A stretch of 62,796 nucleotides of DNA from the NCBI GenBank assembly GCA_902475535.1, contig CABRZR010000013.1, positions 1 through 62,796 on the forward strand, written 5' to 3'. Positions within the stretch are counted from its first letter, which is position 1; every line of letters begins with the position of its first letter. The translations under genes and the position numbers were made by a program. This DNA is from QAMH01 sp900556425. Its GTDB lineage: Bacteria; Actinomycetota; Coriobacteriia; Coriobacteriales; QAMH01. The notes under the pieces were generated by a model. That model worked only from the letters and a program-made list of their open reading frames with translations. It searched no databases and was not told the DNA's origin. Positions 33,224-41,233 of this stretch are shown piece after piece.

Positions 33224-33916
33224 TCAGTAGCTTAGAGCAGCATCGGCCTCGAACGCATCCGCGAACTGGGCATAGTATCCGCGATCGGTAAAGGCATAGG
33301 GCGTGTCCACATCCCCGAGCAGCGCCTCGGGAAGGTTTATGAGCAGGAACGCGAACACGACCGTCAGCAAGATGGCGAGCATCCACTGCTGAACGTTCGG
33401 CCGGGGCCTGCTGGCAAATAGCGCCCGCGCCAGCAGGATTCCCACCGGCAAGAACCCGAAGAGCGACGTGACGAGTCCAGGCGAATAAAGCACCCGCATA
33501 CCATAGGGCCAGAAAAGCGTTAGGTCCTGCACGCCGATGGCAACGTGTATGCCCATTTCCGCGAAGCAGAAGACCATCACCGCGATGGCACCCGGCTTTC
33601 GAAAACCTCCGCAAGCGAGCACGACACAGCCCAACACAATGCCGCCGAAATTGGTGATCATGTCGGTAAGCCGGTTCATGGGATACGCCGAGAGCACATC
33701 GCTGCCATGGGAAATGTTGTACGAGTAGTGCAGGCCGCCTGGTACGACCCATTCCTCCAGGACGTGGAGCACGAGGACCACGAGCGCGCACGCACACAGA
33801 ACGTCAGTCGTCTTCCACCTCTTGCGGTTTCGGATTATCAGAATCGTGAGTACTACGCCGATGGCGGTTGTCACGTAGAGCCATACGGACAACCATGCCT
33901 GCACCATATTCTCCAT
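33224..33916 (-). CDS. HXXEE-domain membrane protein
   Basis: 230 residues with about six membrane helices. The His-Val-Leu-Glu-Glu motif near residue 52 and a histidine-bearing helix around residue 125 fit the HXXEE family of predicted membrane proteins of unknown function. It is divergent from a TetR gene across a dyad operator, so it is the likely target of that regulator. GGGG lies before the ATG. Similar TetR/HXXEE pairs are usual, but no substrate is known. Confidence 0.75.
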   Translation of the reverse strand: MENMVQAWLSVWLYVTTAIGVVLTILIIRNRKRWKTTDVLCACALVVLVLHVLEEWVVPGGLHYSYNISHGSDVLSAYPMNRLTDMITNFGGIVLGCVVLACGGFRKPGAIAVMVFCFAEMGIHVAIGVQDLTLFWPYGMRVLYSPGLVTSLFGFLPVGILLARALFASRPRPNVQQWMLAILLTVVFAFLLINLPEALLGDVDTPYAFTDRGYYAQFADAFEADAALSY

Positions 33917-33970
33917 GAATCCCCTATCGCCTTATGGTTCCCTCACCAAGGGAGAATATGCCGTCGGATG

Positions 33971-34026
33971 TTTCGCTACAATAGTATCGAAACATGTGCT
34001 TCACATTCGAATATCTTGTAGCGAAA
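33971..34026. promoter_or_regulatory. TetR operator: 11-bp perfect arms
   Basis: TTTCGCTACAA (33971-33981) and TTGTAGCGAAA (34016-34026) are exact reverse complements 34 bases apart; inside, ATCGAA and TTCGAA continue the dyad. A -10-like TACAAT overlaps the left arm. The site lies between the divergent HXXEE and TetR genes and would allow repression of both. Confidence 0.7.
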
Positions 34027-34035
34027 CGGAACGAC

Positions 34036-34596
34036 ATGCATCACATATCGAACGACAAGCGCACGCAACGCTCGGCCGCCCTAATCTGGGACGGCATGAT
34101 GTCGTGCCTTGCGGACAAACCCTTTGAGCGTGTGACCGTAAGCGACATCCAACGGGAATCGGGTGTCGCGCGCTCCACCTTCTACCGATGCTTCGACAAT
34201 ATCTCGGACGTATTGTCCTGGCGCTGCGAGATGTGCTTCGACGAGGTGCTTGGCTCCATGGAATTTGAAAGGCGGCCCAATCCGCCAGCATTGGCAAGGG
34301 CCTTTTTCATCGGCCTGATGGAACACCTGGACATCTTGGATGTCCTGGTGACGGCAAACCGCTTCGACATCATCTACGCATGTCATCTTTCGAGTGCGGA
34401 AAAGGTGCGGGAGAACCTGGGCGAGGTTCCGGGACTCGACAAGACGCACGGCAGATATTACATGGCGATTCGCACCGGCGTCATGATCGGCCTTCTGACC
34501 GCATGGCTCGCAGGCGGACGCAAGGAAACGCCCGACGAACTCGCAGCAATCGCAGGCGAGCAGGTCAAGATGCTTGTCGATGGACTTGGCAGCTAG
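34036..34596 (+). CDS. TetR-family regulator
   Basis: 186 residues from ATG 34036. Helix-turn-helix at about residues 28-50 (VTVSDIQRESGVARSTFYRCF), then a helical ligand domain. An upstream in-frame start at 33994 would fall inside the operator and is rejected. The right arm of the dyad ends 9 bases before the start. It probably controls the divergent membrane protein and itself. The C-terminal domain is of the type often labelled TetR_C with small hydrophobic ligands. Confidence 0.85.
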   Translation: MHHISNDKRTQRSAALIWDGMMSCLADKPFERVTVSDIQRESGVARSTFYRCFDNISDVLSWRCEMCFDEVLGSMEFERRPNPPALARAFFIGLMEHLDILDVLVTANRFDIIYACHLSSAEKVRENLGEVPGLDKTHGRYYMAIRTGVMIGLLTAWLAGGRKETPDELAAIAGEQVKMLVDGLGS

Positions 34597-34736
34597 CCGG
34601 AAGGCTTCTGCACGCGGCAAAACGACGAATTACCTGAGCAGGTTCCGGGACAATGGGAGAACGATCTTGGCCACCACGGAGGCGAACTCATCGAAACAGA
34701 ACGCATTCTTCGAGCTGTGTTCACATCCGCCGATAG

Positions 34737-36080
34737 CTACTTCAAGAAGAAGTCATCGCTCACGTTCAGGCTCTCGAAGCACAGTGTCGCGTACCAGGGA
34801 GCATATAGAATGCCATCCCTCATTTCGAAATTAGAGCGGCAGAGGACGATGGCACGAGACACCTCGTAACCGGGAGCGGCAAGCACCTTGCTGAGCGATG
34901 CGTGGGTCAGGTAGTCGTTACCGGATTTCACCTCGATAGCGACCACGCCCTCATCGCTCTCGATGAGAAAATCGACCTCCCCCACCTTCTTGGTGAGATA
35001 GAAATAAGGCGTGAACTGGGCTGCCACCAGTTCCTGCGCCACAGCGTTCTCGAAAACGCCACCCATGTTCACCGACCGGTCGTCGGTGTAAACCGCACGC
35101 GCCAGGCTCTGCGGAAAGCGGGCGACAAGCATGCCCGTATCCGACTGATATAACTTGAACGAAGCGGCACGCTGCGTACGACGCAAAGGCGGCTTGGGCT
35201 CGGTCACCTTGTTAATCTTCAGCCCAACGCCCGCACGCACGAGCCAGAGGAAATCCTGCTCGTAATTATCATAGCGAGCCGTCTCCCCCAGAGAGGTGAC
35301 GACGAACTTTGCCCGTTCCTCTTCCAGTTGCACCGGAAGCTCCTCGAAGATCGATTGGACGTGAAGTGCACGTGCGCCGGCATACTTCGCGATGTCATAG
35401 GAATACTGCTGGTTTAAATCAACCTGCAACGCACGGATGCCCGCAAGACTACCGTTGCCGTCGACGAATTGCTGAACGACTTCGGGCATACCGCCAACCA
35501 CGAGATACGTGCGCCATTGGGAAAGCAGATGCTCGTGCAGGTACGCTTCCAGCGGCTTTCGTTGGGCGAAGGATTGGCAAACTTGTTCGAGCATCGCCTC
35601 CTGAACGCCAACGGCCCAGCAGAACTCCTCGAAGTCCATCGGCCGCATCTCGATTTCCGCGACATATCCCACGGGAAACGACCGTGCGCTCTTGAATTCG
35701 GTTCCCAGCATCGATCCTGAGAAGGCGTAATCGTAGCGCCCGTCTTCTACGAGGAATTTCGCGTATGTGGCCACGTCGGGAAGCTCCTGTATCTCGTCGA
35801 TGAACACGAGCGTATCGCCTTCGATGAAAGGGGCTTCCGACAGCACTGCCAGACGGTTGATGAAATCCTGAGTGCTGCATGCCGCCGCCAGCGTCTCCTT
35901 GGCCACCTTGTCGCGTAGCAAATTAATCTCGACGAGCGACGCATACTCCGTTCTCCCGAGATGCTGGATAAGATAGCTTTTACCGATTTGCCGGGCACCC
36001 GTTACGAACAGCGCCTTACGTTTGCGAGACTGGCTTTTCTTCCAATCCAGAAGAAGCTGATATGCCTTTCTCCGAAGCAC
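34737..36080 (-). CDS. AAA-type ATPase with DUF4143 domain
   Basis: 447 residues from GTG 36080, preceded by an ideal AAGGAGG; an ATG at 36119 has no ribosome site. Walker A GARQIGKS (about residue 29), Walker B LVFIDEIQELP (about 92), then DUF4143 with the restriction-nuclease-like strand EVDFLIESDEGVVAIEVKSG near residue 385. These proteins are abundant, mobile and of unproven role; toxin-antitoxin or DNA-related functions are suspected. Its AT-rich upstream region with direct repeats differs from the surrounding genome and points to transfer. Confidence 0.85.
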   Translation of the reverse strand: MLRRKAYQLLLDWKKSQSRKRKALFVTGARQIGKSYLIQHLGRTEYASLVEINLLRDKVAKETLAAACSTQDFINRLAVLSEAPFIEGDTLVFIDEIQELPDVATYAKFLVEDGRYDYAFSGSMLGTEFKSARSFPVGYVAEIEMRPMDFEEFCWAVGVQEAMLEQVCQSFAQRKPLEAYLHEHLLSQWRTYLVVGGMPEVVQQFVDGNGSLAGIRALQVDLNQQYSYDIAKYAGARALHVQSIFEELPVQLEEERAKFVVTSLGETARYDNYEQDFLWLVRAGVGLKINKVTEPKPPLRRTQRAASFKLYQSDTGMLVARFPQSLARAVYTDDRSVNMGGVFENAVAQELVAAQFTPYFYLTKKVGEVDFLIESDEGVVAIEVKSGNDYLTHASLSKVLAAPGYEVSRAIVLCRSNFEMRDGILYAPWYATLCFESLNVSDDFFLK

Positions 36081-36135
36081 TGCAGTCCTCCTTCCGGGAA
36101 AAATAACAGATTTCGTCATTTCGTTTTCTAGTATT

Positions 36136-36182
36136 TTAACAAAATTCGTGATTTCATAATGCGAATTATTAACAAAATTCGT
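36136..36182 (-). promoter_or_regulatory. Direct repeats in the promoter of the DUF4143 gene
   Basis: TTAACAAAATTCGT at 36136-36149 recurs exactly at 36169-36182, 33 bases apart (three helical turns), in a strongly AT-rich stretch just upstream of the gene. This spacing suits cooperative binding of a regulator to one face of the helix. Confidence 0.5.
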
Positions 36183-36358
36183 AGTTTTAAATTAAACGTT
36201 CCTTCGGCATAACCTTCCATATCCCAACTTCGCTGTGTCGAACCAAAGCACCATTGCGGTTTTGGCAACAGCGGCACGTTTACTGCACCGAGTGGGGAAC
36301 CCAAGCGCCGTTATCATCGAGGTATCGAAGGATGGGGTTTGAGGGAAAGGACGATACC

Positions 36359-36532
36359 ATGAGCAACGACCTCGTAGTTCTCATCGTCATGATCGTGCTG
36401 CTGGTTGGCGGTGGACTGCTGCTGAACCTCCAGATTCGCCGCACCGAGCGCAAAGACAAGCTCGAGCACGCCGCGAAGGAGAGCACCGTGAAGTCCACGG
36501 GTGCCGCGGCAGAGCAGAAGAACGCGGCCTAG
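36359..36532 (+). CDS. Small single-pass membrane protein
   Basis: 57 residues from ATG 36359 (AAAGGA upstream). One hydrophobic helix (residues 5-26, VVLIVMIVLLVGGGLLL) followed by a charged, Ala-rich tail. I recognise no family. It stands alone, divergent from the DUF4143 gene, and ends just before a strong hairpin, which supports its being an expressed unit. Confidence 0.6.
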   Translation: MSNDLVVLIVMIVLLVGGGLLLNLQIRRTERKDKLEHAAKESTVKSTGAAAEQKNAA

Positions 36533-36559
36533 CGTTCGACGACGCAAGAGACTCAGGAA

Positions 36560-36587
36560 GAAGGAGCCCCATTCGTGGGGCTCCTTC
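36560..36587 (+). terminator. Terminator hairpin with TTCG loop
   Basis: GAAGGAGCCCCA pairs perfectly with TGGGGCTCCTTC around a TTCG tetraloop, 28 bases after the small membrane gene. Only a weak T-rich tail follows, but the stem is very stable. Confidence 0.75.
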
Positions 36588-36676
36588 GCTATATGGCGCT
36601 TTTCAGGCAAGCGCCATGCTCCTCCCTTGCTATCATGAGACCTCGAATGAGGGGTCGAGCCAATCCGGGTGATGAG

Positions 36677-37609
36677 ATGAATTTCGAGTATCTTGACGAG
36701 TTTGTCCATTTGGCGCATAGCCTGAGCTTCCGGCGCACCGCTGAGCACTTCTTCGTGAGCCGCTCGGTCATCAGCCGCCATATGACCGCACTCGAGGAAT
36801 CGCTTGGCGCGCTCCTCTTCGTGCGTGACACGCACGGCGTCGAACTGACCGATGCCGGTGAGGTCTTTCTGCAAGAGGCCCAGTCCCTGCTGCGCGGATG
36901 GAATCTTGCGCAAGAGCGCGTCAAGGCCGTTTCCGGCACCGGTGACAAACTCGTACGCATCGGCTACCTGCGCAACGGCGCGCGACCCTTCCTCGTACGA
37001 TTCGTGAACTCCATGGCCAAGGAGCATCCCAACATCCGGTTATCGCTCCTGTGCATGAAGTACGGCGAGCTACGTCAGGCATTGGAGGAGCGTAGCGTCG
37101 ATGTGGCGATCGGGATGAACGTGGACAGCTCCATCTCGTCCAATTACCGGTCCACTCCCATCTATCGCGATCACTTCGTCATCGCATGCAATCGCGCGAA
37201 TCCCCTGGCGTCCATGACCGACGGCATCACCGTCGACGACCTGCGCGACCAGAGGCTCCTCATTCCCGACAGCTACCTGTCCTCGGGTCTTGCCGAGGGC
37301 ATTCGGCCGTTCGTGGATGACGAGACCCTTGCCGAGGCCGATGAGCTCTACATGGACATGGACCTGCTCTACCTGAAGCTCCGCACCGAGAATTGCGTCG
37401 CATTCGTCTCGGACATGAACGCCTCGATGTTCGACGGGACGCTCTCGATCCTGCCCATACGCGACATGGACTTCTGCTTCGACATCAGCGCCTTCTACCA
37501 CGACGAGTTTACGGGCGAGGTTTACGAAGCGTGCCGCAGGACGTTCGAGGACTGTCGTCGCACGTTGACAGACGAGGAACCCGTGTCCCTCCATTGGGTA
37601 CAGGAGTAG
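36677..37609 (+). CDS. LysR-family transcriptional regulator
   Basis: 310 residues from ATG 36677. N-terminal helix-turn-helix (SLSFRRTAEHFFVSRSVISRHM, about residues 13-34) and wing (FVRDTHGVELTDAGEVF), then a periplasmic-binding-like effector domain. The longer frame from 36575 would start inside the terminator and is rejected. No divergent target gene is present: upstream is a short membrane protein on the same strand, and downstream a convergent antitoxin-like gene. It may act at a distance or on itself. Confidence 0.85.
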   Translation: MNFEYLDEFVHLAHSLSFRRTAEHFFVSRSVISRHMTALEESLGALLFVRDTHGVELTDAGEVFLQEAQSLLRGWNLAQERVKAVSGTGDKLVRIGYLRNGARPFLVRFVNSMAKEHPNIRLSLLCMKYGELRQALEERSVDVAIGMNVDSSISSNYRSTPIYRDHFVIACNRANPLASMTDGITVDDLRDQRLLIPDSYLSSGLAEGIRPFVDDETLAEADELYMDMDLLYLKLRTENCVAFVSDMNASMFDGTLSILPIRDMDFCFDISAFYHDEFTGEVYEACRRTFEDCRRTLTDEEPVSLHWVQE

Positions 37610-37641
37610 TCCAAACGGATTTCCGACGCTCAGATTCGATG

Positions 37642-37944
37642 CTATGCAGGGCTAGTGGCAAGGCCAGCCGCCGCGAGATCCTGAGAGATGAGCCAGCGCA
37701 GATAATCAGAGCGCTTGAGCCCAAGATCGCTGGCACGCCTGTCCATGGCGCTGACATGCTGCTCGGTATCCTTGAAGGTCACGACCTGCAAGGGCTCGCC
37801 AAACTTCAGGGGACGACCATATATGACCTCGCCAGCAGGTTCTCCGGGAAGCTCTCCACGTACGAGCATCTCGTCAAGCTCCTCGATGCGTTCTGCAGAA
37901 ATGTCGAACATCTCCTCGAGCTCTTTTGCGGTATATTTCACCAT
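37642..37944 (-). CDS. Ribbon-helix-helix-like antitoxin-type protein, orphan
   Basis: 100 residues. The C-terminal 45 residues have the strand-helix-helix pattern of RHH repressors (QVVTFKDTEQHVSAMDRRASDLGLKRSDYLRWL with spacing as in CopG-like proteins). The N-terminus is acidic and helical. GGAGGAGG precedes the ATG. A promoter with a short palindrome lies just upstream, as for autoregulated antitoxins, but no toxin-sized gene is adjacent on either side. It could be a solitary regulator or an antitoxin whose toxin was lost. Confidence 0.55.
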   Translation of the reverse strand: MVKYTAKELEEMFDISAERIEELDEMLVRGELPGEPAGEVIYGRPLKFGEPLQVVTFKDTEQHVSAMDRRASDLGLKRSDYLRWLISQDLAAAGLATSPA

Positions 37945-37983
37945 CGTCCTCCTCCCCTGAGACCCAATTTGCCCTATTTCGTA

Positions 37984-38019
37984 TTACGTAATTATACGGG
38001 ATGAAACGCGTGCGCACAA
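37984..38019 (-). promoter_or_regulatory. Promoter and palindrome of the RHH-like gene
   Basis: Minus strand: TTGTGC (38019-38014), 17 bases, TATAAT (37996-37991), a consensus-spaced promoter with a perfect -10. The palindrome TTACGTAA (37984-37991) abuts the -10, a natural site for autorepression. Confidence 0.65.
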
Positions 38020-38077
38020 TGACCTCCTGACCTTCGAGTGGCTGTCCTTCTCATCGAAGTTAGGAGGCTTCCAACCA

Positions 38078-38089
38078 GAACATTTGTTC
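38078..38089. promoter_or_regulatory. LexA-like SOS box
   Basis: GAACATTTGTTC matches the Gram-positive GAAC-N4-GTTC LexA/DinR site and is identical to 62061-62072. It lies in the 543-bp gap 37945-38487, about 135 bases upstream of the RHH-like gene, next to a TACAAT box on the minus strand. No obvious SOS gene adjoins, so its target is open. Confidence 0.5.
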
Positions 38090-38165
38090 GATTGTAACAT
38101 GTGGTCTAGGAGAATCTGCGTCTTATTTAGATATGACAGAAATGTGCGAATGGGGCGCGTCTGAT

Positions 38166-38290
38166 GTGCCCCAAACGGACATTTTCGGCGAGATACGACG
38201 AAAACTAGCGTTTGGGGTGCATTACACGCGCCCCAAACGTCAATGTTCGCCAGCGGCAAACGCGAGACGTGCCCCAAACGTCAATACGCG
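38166..38290. repeat. Intergenic cluster A: four CCCCAAACG units
   Basis: Units at 38166-38188, 38228-38250 and 38269-38290 read G(C/T)GCCCCAAACG in the plus direction; 38199-38220 is inverted. Units 1 and 2 pair into a long hairpin (CCCCAAACG/CGTTTGGGG plus TTTTCG/CGAAAA). No gene is visible in the rest of the gap. Confidence 0.6.
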
Positions 38291-38358
38291 TCGCCCCCCC
38301 TACTCCCGCCTCGTGACAAAAGAAGAAGGGGCCGCCGTGATGGCGACCCCTCCCCTTT

Positions 38359-38447
38359 TGTCATTTCGAGCGCAGCGCAGCGAAGTCGAGAGATCTCGCC
38401 ATGAGATCTCTCGACTCCGGCGCTGCGTGCCTTCGGTCGAGATGACA
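38359..38447. repeat. 89-nt imperfect palindromic element
   Basis: Left arm 38359-38397 starts TGTCATTTCGAGCG and ends GTCGAGAGATCTC. The right arm 38403-38447 mirrors it (GAGATCTCTCGAC ... CGAGATGACA) around a 5-base loop. It resembles dispersed non-autonomous palindromic repeats with TCATTTCGAGCG ends that I know from many bacterial genomes. Confidence 0.65.
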
Positions 38448-38487
38448 ACAACGCAACCCAGCGGTCGCTTCAGTCGAAAGCCCTACG

Positions 38488-39663
38488 CTATTCGCTGAAG
38501 CCCGTGAACGACAGCATGAGGCCGCCGCACGTGTTGTTGTTGTCGGACTCGAATCCGTATTCGCCAAAGGTGAACTCCATGATGTAGGGCACGTCACCGG
38601 CGACCTTGGCCACGGCATCGGCCACCTCGCCGATGCGCGCGTCGATACCGGCGCGACGACCGCCGCAATGCACCAGGTGGAAGGCAGCGGGCTTGCCGGG
38701 CATGACATCGATGAGGGCCTCGAGTGTGTCGGGTACCGACGCGATCAGCTCGTCGACCGTGGCCTCCATGCGGATGACGCAGGTTTTCTCGGCCAGGTTA
38801 TTGCCCACGTTGATCGTGAAGTCGTCATTGCCGTTCATGGGGTGGCGAATGGCGACCAGATCGCCCAGACGGTCCTTGACGCCGAGCGGCGAGGTGATCG
38901 AGTAGGCCAGCAGGTTGCCACCGGCGATGTCGTCATCGGAGCAACCGGTCCACTCCTGGTACTTCTTGGCGGCGGGCACGCCATCGATTTCGGCGATGGT
39001 GCGCAGGCCGTTGACCTTCGTGATGACGCCGAAGTCATCCGTCTCGTGATAGGCGCCGGTGAACATGTTGGTCATCGCCGGGGCGTCCCAGAAGAGCGCG
39101 ATGACGCAACCGTCGCCAAAGCTCTCGTCGTTGTCGTAGAGCTTCCACTCGCCGGCGATGGAGTTGTCTGCGGCGGAACCGCCGAAGAACGGCACGCGCC
39201 CGATGACAGAGGAAATGCCCTTGAGGTAGAGCTCCTCCTCCGCAGGAGAGGCGGCCATGTAGAAGAAGTCGGGGGCGACATCCTTGCCCGCGGCGTCAAG
39301 CGCGGCCTCGGCCATGATGAGGCCGGCCTCGAAGGGATCGTCGTTTTGCGCGCGATCTGCCGCGGCGATGCCGACGGCCATCTCCGGACTCGAGAGCACC
39401 ATCACGCCCACGAACGGCTCGTCACCGCCCACGTAGCCGCCATCGGAGACGATGACGCCGGTGAAGGAGGTGTTGCCCAGAACCGGTACGCCGGGAATCG
39501 CCTCCTTGACACCGTCAACGACCGCCGTGACGTTGTAGTCGCAGCTGCAGTAGACGAATGCCACCTTGGGGGCGTCCAGCCCCTCGACCGCCTGTGCGGC
39601 GGCTTCTTTGCCCGCGTCGAATGCCGACGCGCCCGTGCTGTACCCTGTGTTGGCTTTGAACAT
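38488..39663 (-). CDS. FIST-domain sensor-like protein
   Basis: 391 residues. FIST N domain (residues 5-200: VAFVYCSCDYN, the FFGGSAADNS turn) and FIST C domain (220-360, ending VHCGGRR). FIST proteins are predicted small-molecule (amino acid or amine) sensors, usually linked to signalling domains; this one stands alone and has no membrane segment. AGGAGG lies before the ATG. The cysteine-rich C-terminal region (HCGG...TCGG) may hold a ligand or metal. No signalling partner is adjacent. Confidence 0.85.
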   Translation of the reverse strand: MFKANTGYSTGASAFDAGKEAAAQAVEGLDAPKVAFVYCSCDYNVTAVVDGVKEAIPGVPVLGNTSFTGVIVSDGGYVGGDEPFVGVMVLSSPEMAVGIAAADRAQNDDPFEAGLIMAEAALDAAGKDVAPDFFYMAASPAEEELYLKGISSVIGRVPFFGGSAADNSIAGEWKLYDNDESFGDGCVIALFWDAPAMTNMFTGAYHETDDFGVITKVNGLRTIAEIDGVPAAKKYQEWTGCSDDDIAGGNLLAYSITSPLGVKDRLGDLVAIRHPMNGNDDFTINVGNNLAEKTCVIRMEATVDELIASVPDTLEALIDVMPGKPAAFHLVHCGGRRAGIDARIGEVADAVAKVAGDVPYIMEFTFGEYGFESDNNNTCGGLMLSFTGFSE

Positions 39664-39780
39664 CTTGACCTCCTGATCGAAAACGTTACATGAAACACAT
39701 TCGTATATTTTAGTACGCGTAGGGCCAGGAAATGCCGTAATTCTTCTAGCTCCAGAATAACTACAGGCAAGGACGGCAAA

Positions 39781-41154
39781 TCAGACGGGATACTCGCCGG
39801 TGAAGCAAGCCTCGCAGAAGGAGGGATGGCGCGCACCGGAAACCGCCTCGCGCAAGCCGTCAAGGGAGAGAAACGCGAGCGAATCCGATCCGATCCACTC
39901 GTTCATCTGCGCGAGGTCCATCCCCGCCGCGATGAGCTGCTCGCGTGTGGCCGTGTCGATGCCGTAGAAGCAGGGCCACAGTACCTCCGGACTCGTGATG
40001 CGCAGGTGCACCTCGGCGGCTCCCGCATCGCGCAGCATCGCCACGAGCTTGCGCGAGGTGCTACCGCGCACGATGGAGTCATCGATGACGACGAGCCGCT
40101 TTCCCGCGATCACGTCAGGCAGCGGGTTGAGTTTGAGCCTGATGCCGAGCTGGCGCATCTCGTCGGTGGGTTGGATGAAGGTGCGGCCCACATAGCGGTT
40201 CTTCACGATGCCGTCAGTGTACTCGATGCCGCTTTCGGCCGCGTAGCCGAGGGCCGCCGGAACGCCGGAATCGGGAACGCCGAGCACGAGGTCCGCCTCC
40301 ACGGGGTTCTCGCGGGCGAGGATGCGCCCGGTATCGCGTCGTGCCTGGTAGACGCTCTGGCCGTCTATCACGCTATCGGGCCGGGCGAAGTACACGTACT
40401 CAAAGATGCACGAGGCGCGCCTGACAGGCTCGACGGCCGCAAACGAGCGCAGCCCCTCGTCGTTGACGCGCACGACCTCGCCCGGCTCGACGTCGCGCAC
40501 GTAGGTGGCACCGACGATGTCCAGACCGCAGGTCTCCGACGAGATGACCCAGCCGGCGTCGTCGGGCAGCTCGCCGATACACAGCGGGCGGATGCCGTGG
40601 GGGTCGCGAAACGCGTAGAGGCCGTCGGCCGTGCACAGCACCATGGCATAGGCCCCCTCCATGAGCTCCATGGCGTGGCGTATGCCCTCGCGCAGGTGGT
40701 TGGTGCGCTCCGTGTACATGCCGATGAGCTTGGCGGCGACCTCGGAGTCGGTCGACGAGTACAACCGGGCGCCGTCGGCTATGAGCCGTGCGCGCAGCTT
40801 GTTGGTGTTGGTGAGCGTGCCGTTATGAGCGAGGGCGAGCAGCACCTCGCCCATGGCCGACATGTGCGGCTGGGCCGCCTCCCACGAGGCCTTCGATCCG
40901 CTCGTGGAATACCGCACGTGGCCGATCGCGACGTCACCGACGAGAGCGTTGAGGGAATCGTCATCGAACACCTGGGTCACGAGTCCCAGGTCCTTGGAGA
41001 CGTTGACCGTCTCGCCATCTCCGACGGCGATGCCCGCGCTTTCCTGCCCCCGGTGCTGCAATGCCTGCAAGCCAAAGCCCGTCATGCGGGCGACATCCTT
41101 GCCCGGTGCGTAGATTCCGAATACGCCACATTCCTCGTGCATCGCCGAACTCAT
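39781..41154 (-). CDS. purF: Amidophosphoribosyltransferase PurF
   Basis: 457 residues. The catalytic N-terminal cysteine lies in MHEECGVFGI (Cys9 after a short propeptide). The glutaminase motif GHVRYSTSG and the phosphoribosyl-pyrophosphate loop VVIDDSIVRGST (about residue 342) are intact. It makes phosphoribosylamine, the first step of purine synthesis. GGGGAG directly abuts ATG 41154, and ATG 41142, with better spacing, would also keep the cysteine. No other pur gene is adjacent. Confidence 0.96.
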   Translation of the reverse strand: MSSAMHEECGVFGIYAPGKDVARMTGFGLQALQHRGQESAGIAVGDGETVNVSKDLGLVTQVFDDDSLNALVGDVAIGHVRYSTSGSKASWEAAQPHMSAMGEVLLALAHNGTLTNTNKLRARLIADGARLYSSTDSEVAAKLIGMYTERTNHLREGIRHAMELMEGAYAMVLCTADGLYAFRDPHGIRPLCIGELPDDAGWVISSETCGLDIVGATYVRDVEPGEVVRVNDEGLRSFAAVEPVRRASCIFEYVYFARPDSVIDGQSVYQARRDTGRILARENPVEADLVLGVPDSGVPAALGYAAESGIEYTDGIVKNRYVGRTFIQPTDEMRQLGIRLKLNPLPDVIAGKRLVVIDDSIVRGSTSRKLVAMLRDAGAAEVHLRITSPEVLWPCFYGIDTATREQLIAAGMDLAQMNEWIGSDSLAFLSLDGLREAVSGARHPSFCEACFTGEYPV

Positions 41155-41233
41155 CTCCCCGTCGCGTCTCCCAAGTTGACGAGGGGACTATACACAAGTC
41201 GTGTTTCGCCTTCGTTTCAGGCGGGAAAGTCAA

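Noticed and set aside
33127..33230. Short 21-codon frame after the dehydrogenase gene
   Set aside because: Ribosome site only 2 bases from the ATG and no recognisable product.
37984..38277. 97-codon minus-strand frame upstream of the RHH-like gene
   Set aside because: Covers a promoter, a LexA-like box and repeat units; composition is not protein-like.
38133..38498. 121-codon plus-strand frame in the repeat-rich gap
   Set aside because: Made of the CCCCAAACG cluster and the palindromic element; no ribosome site or protein-like pattern.
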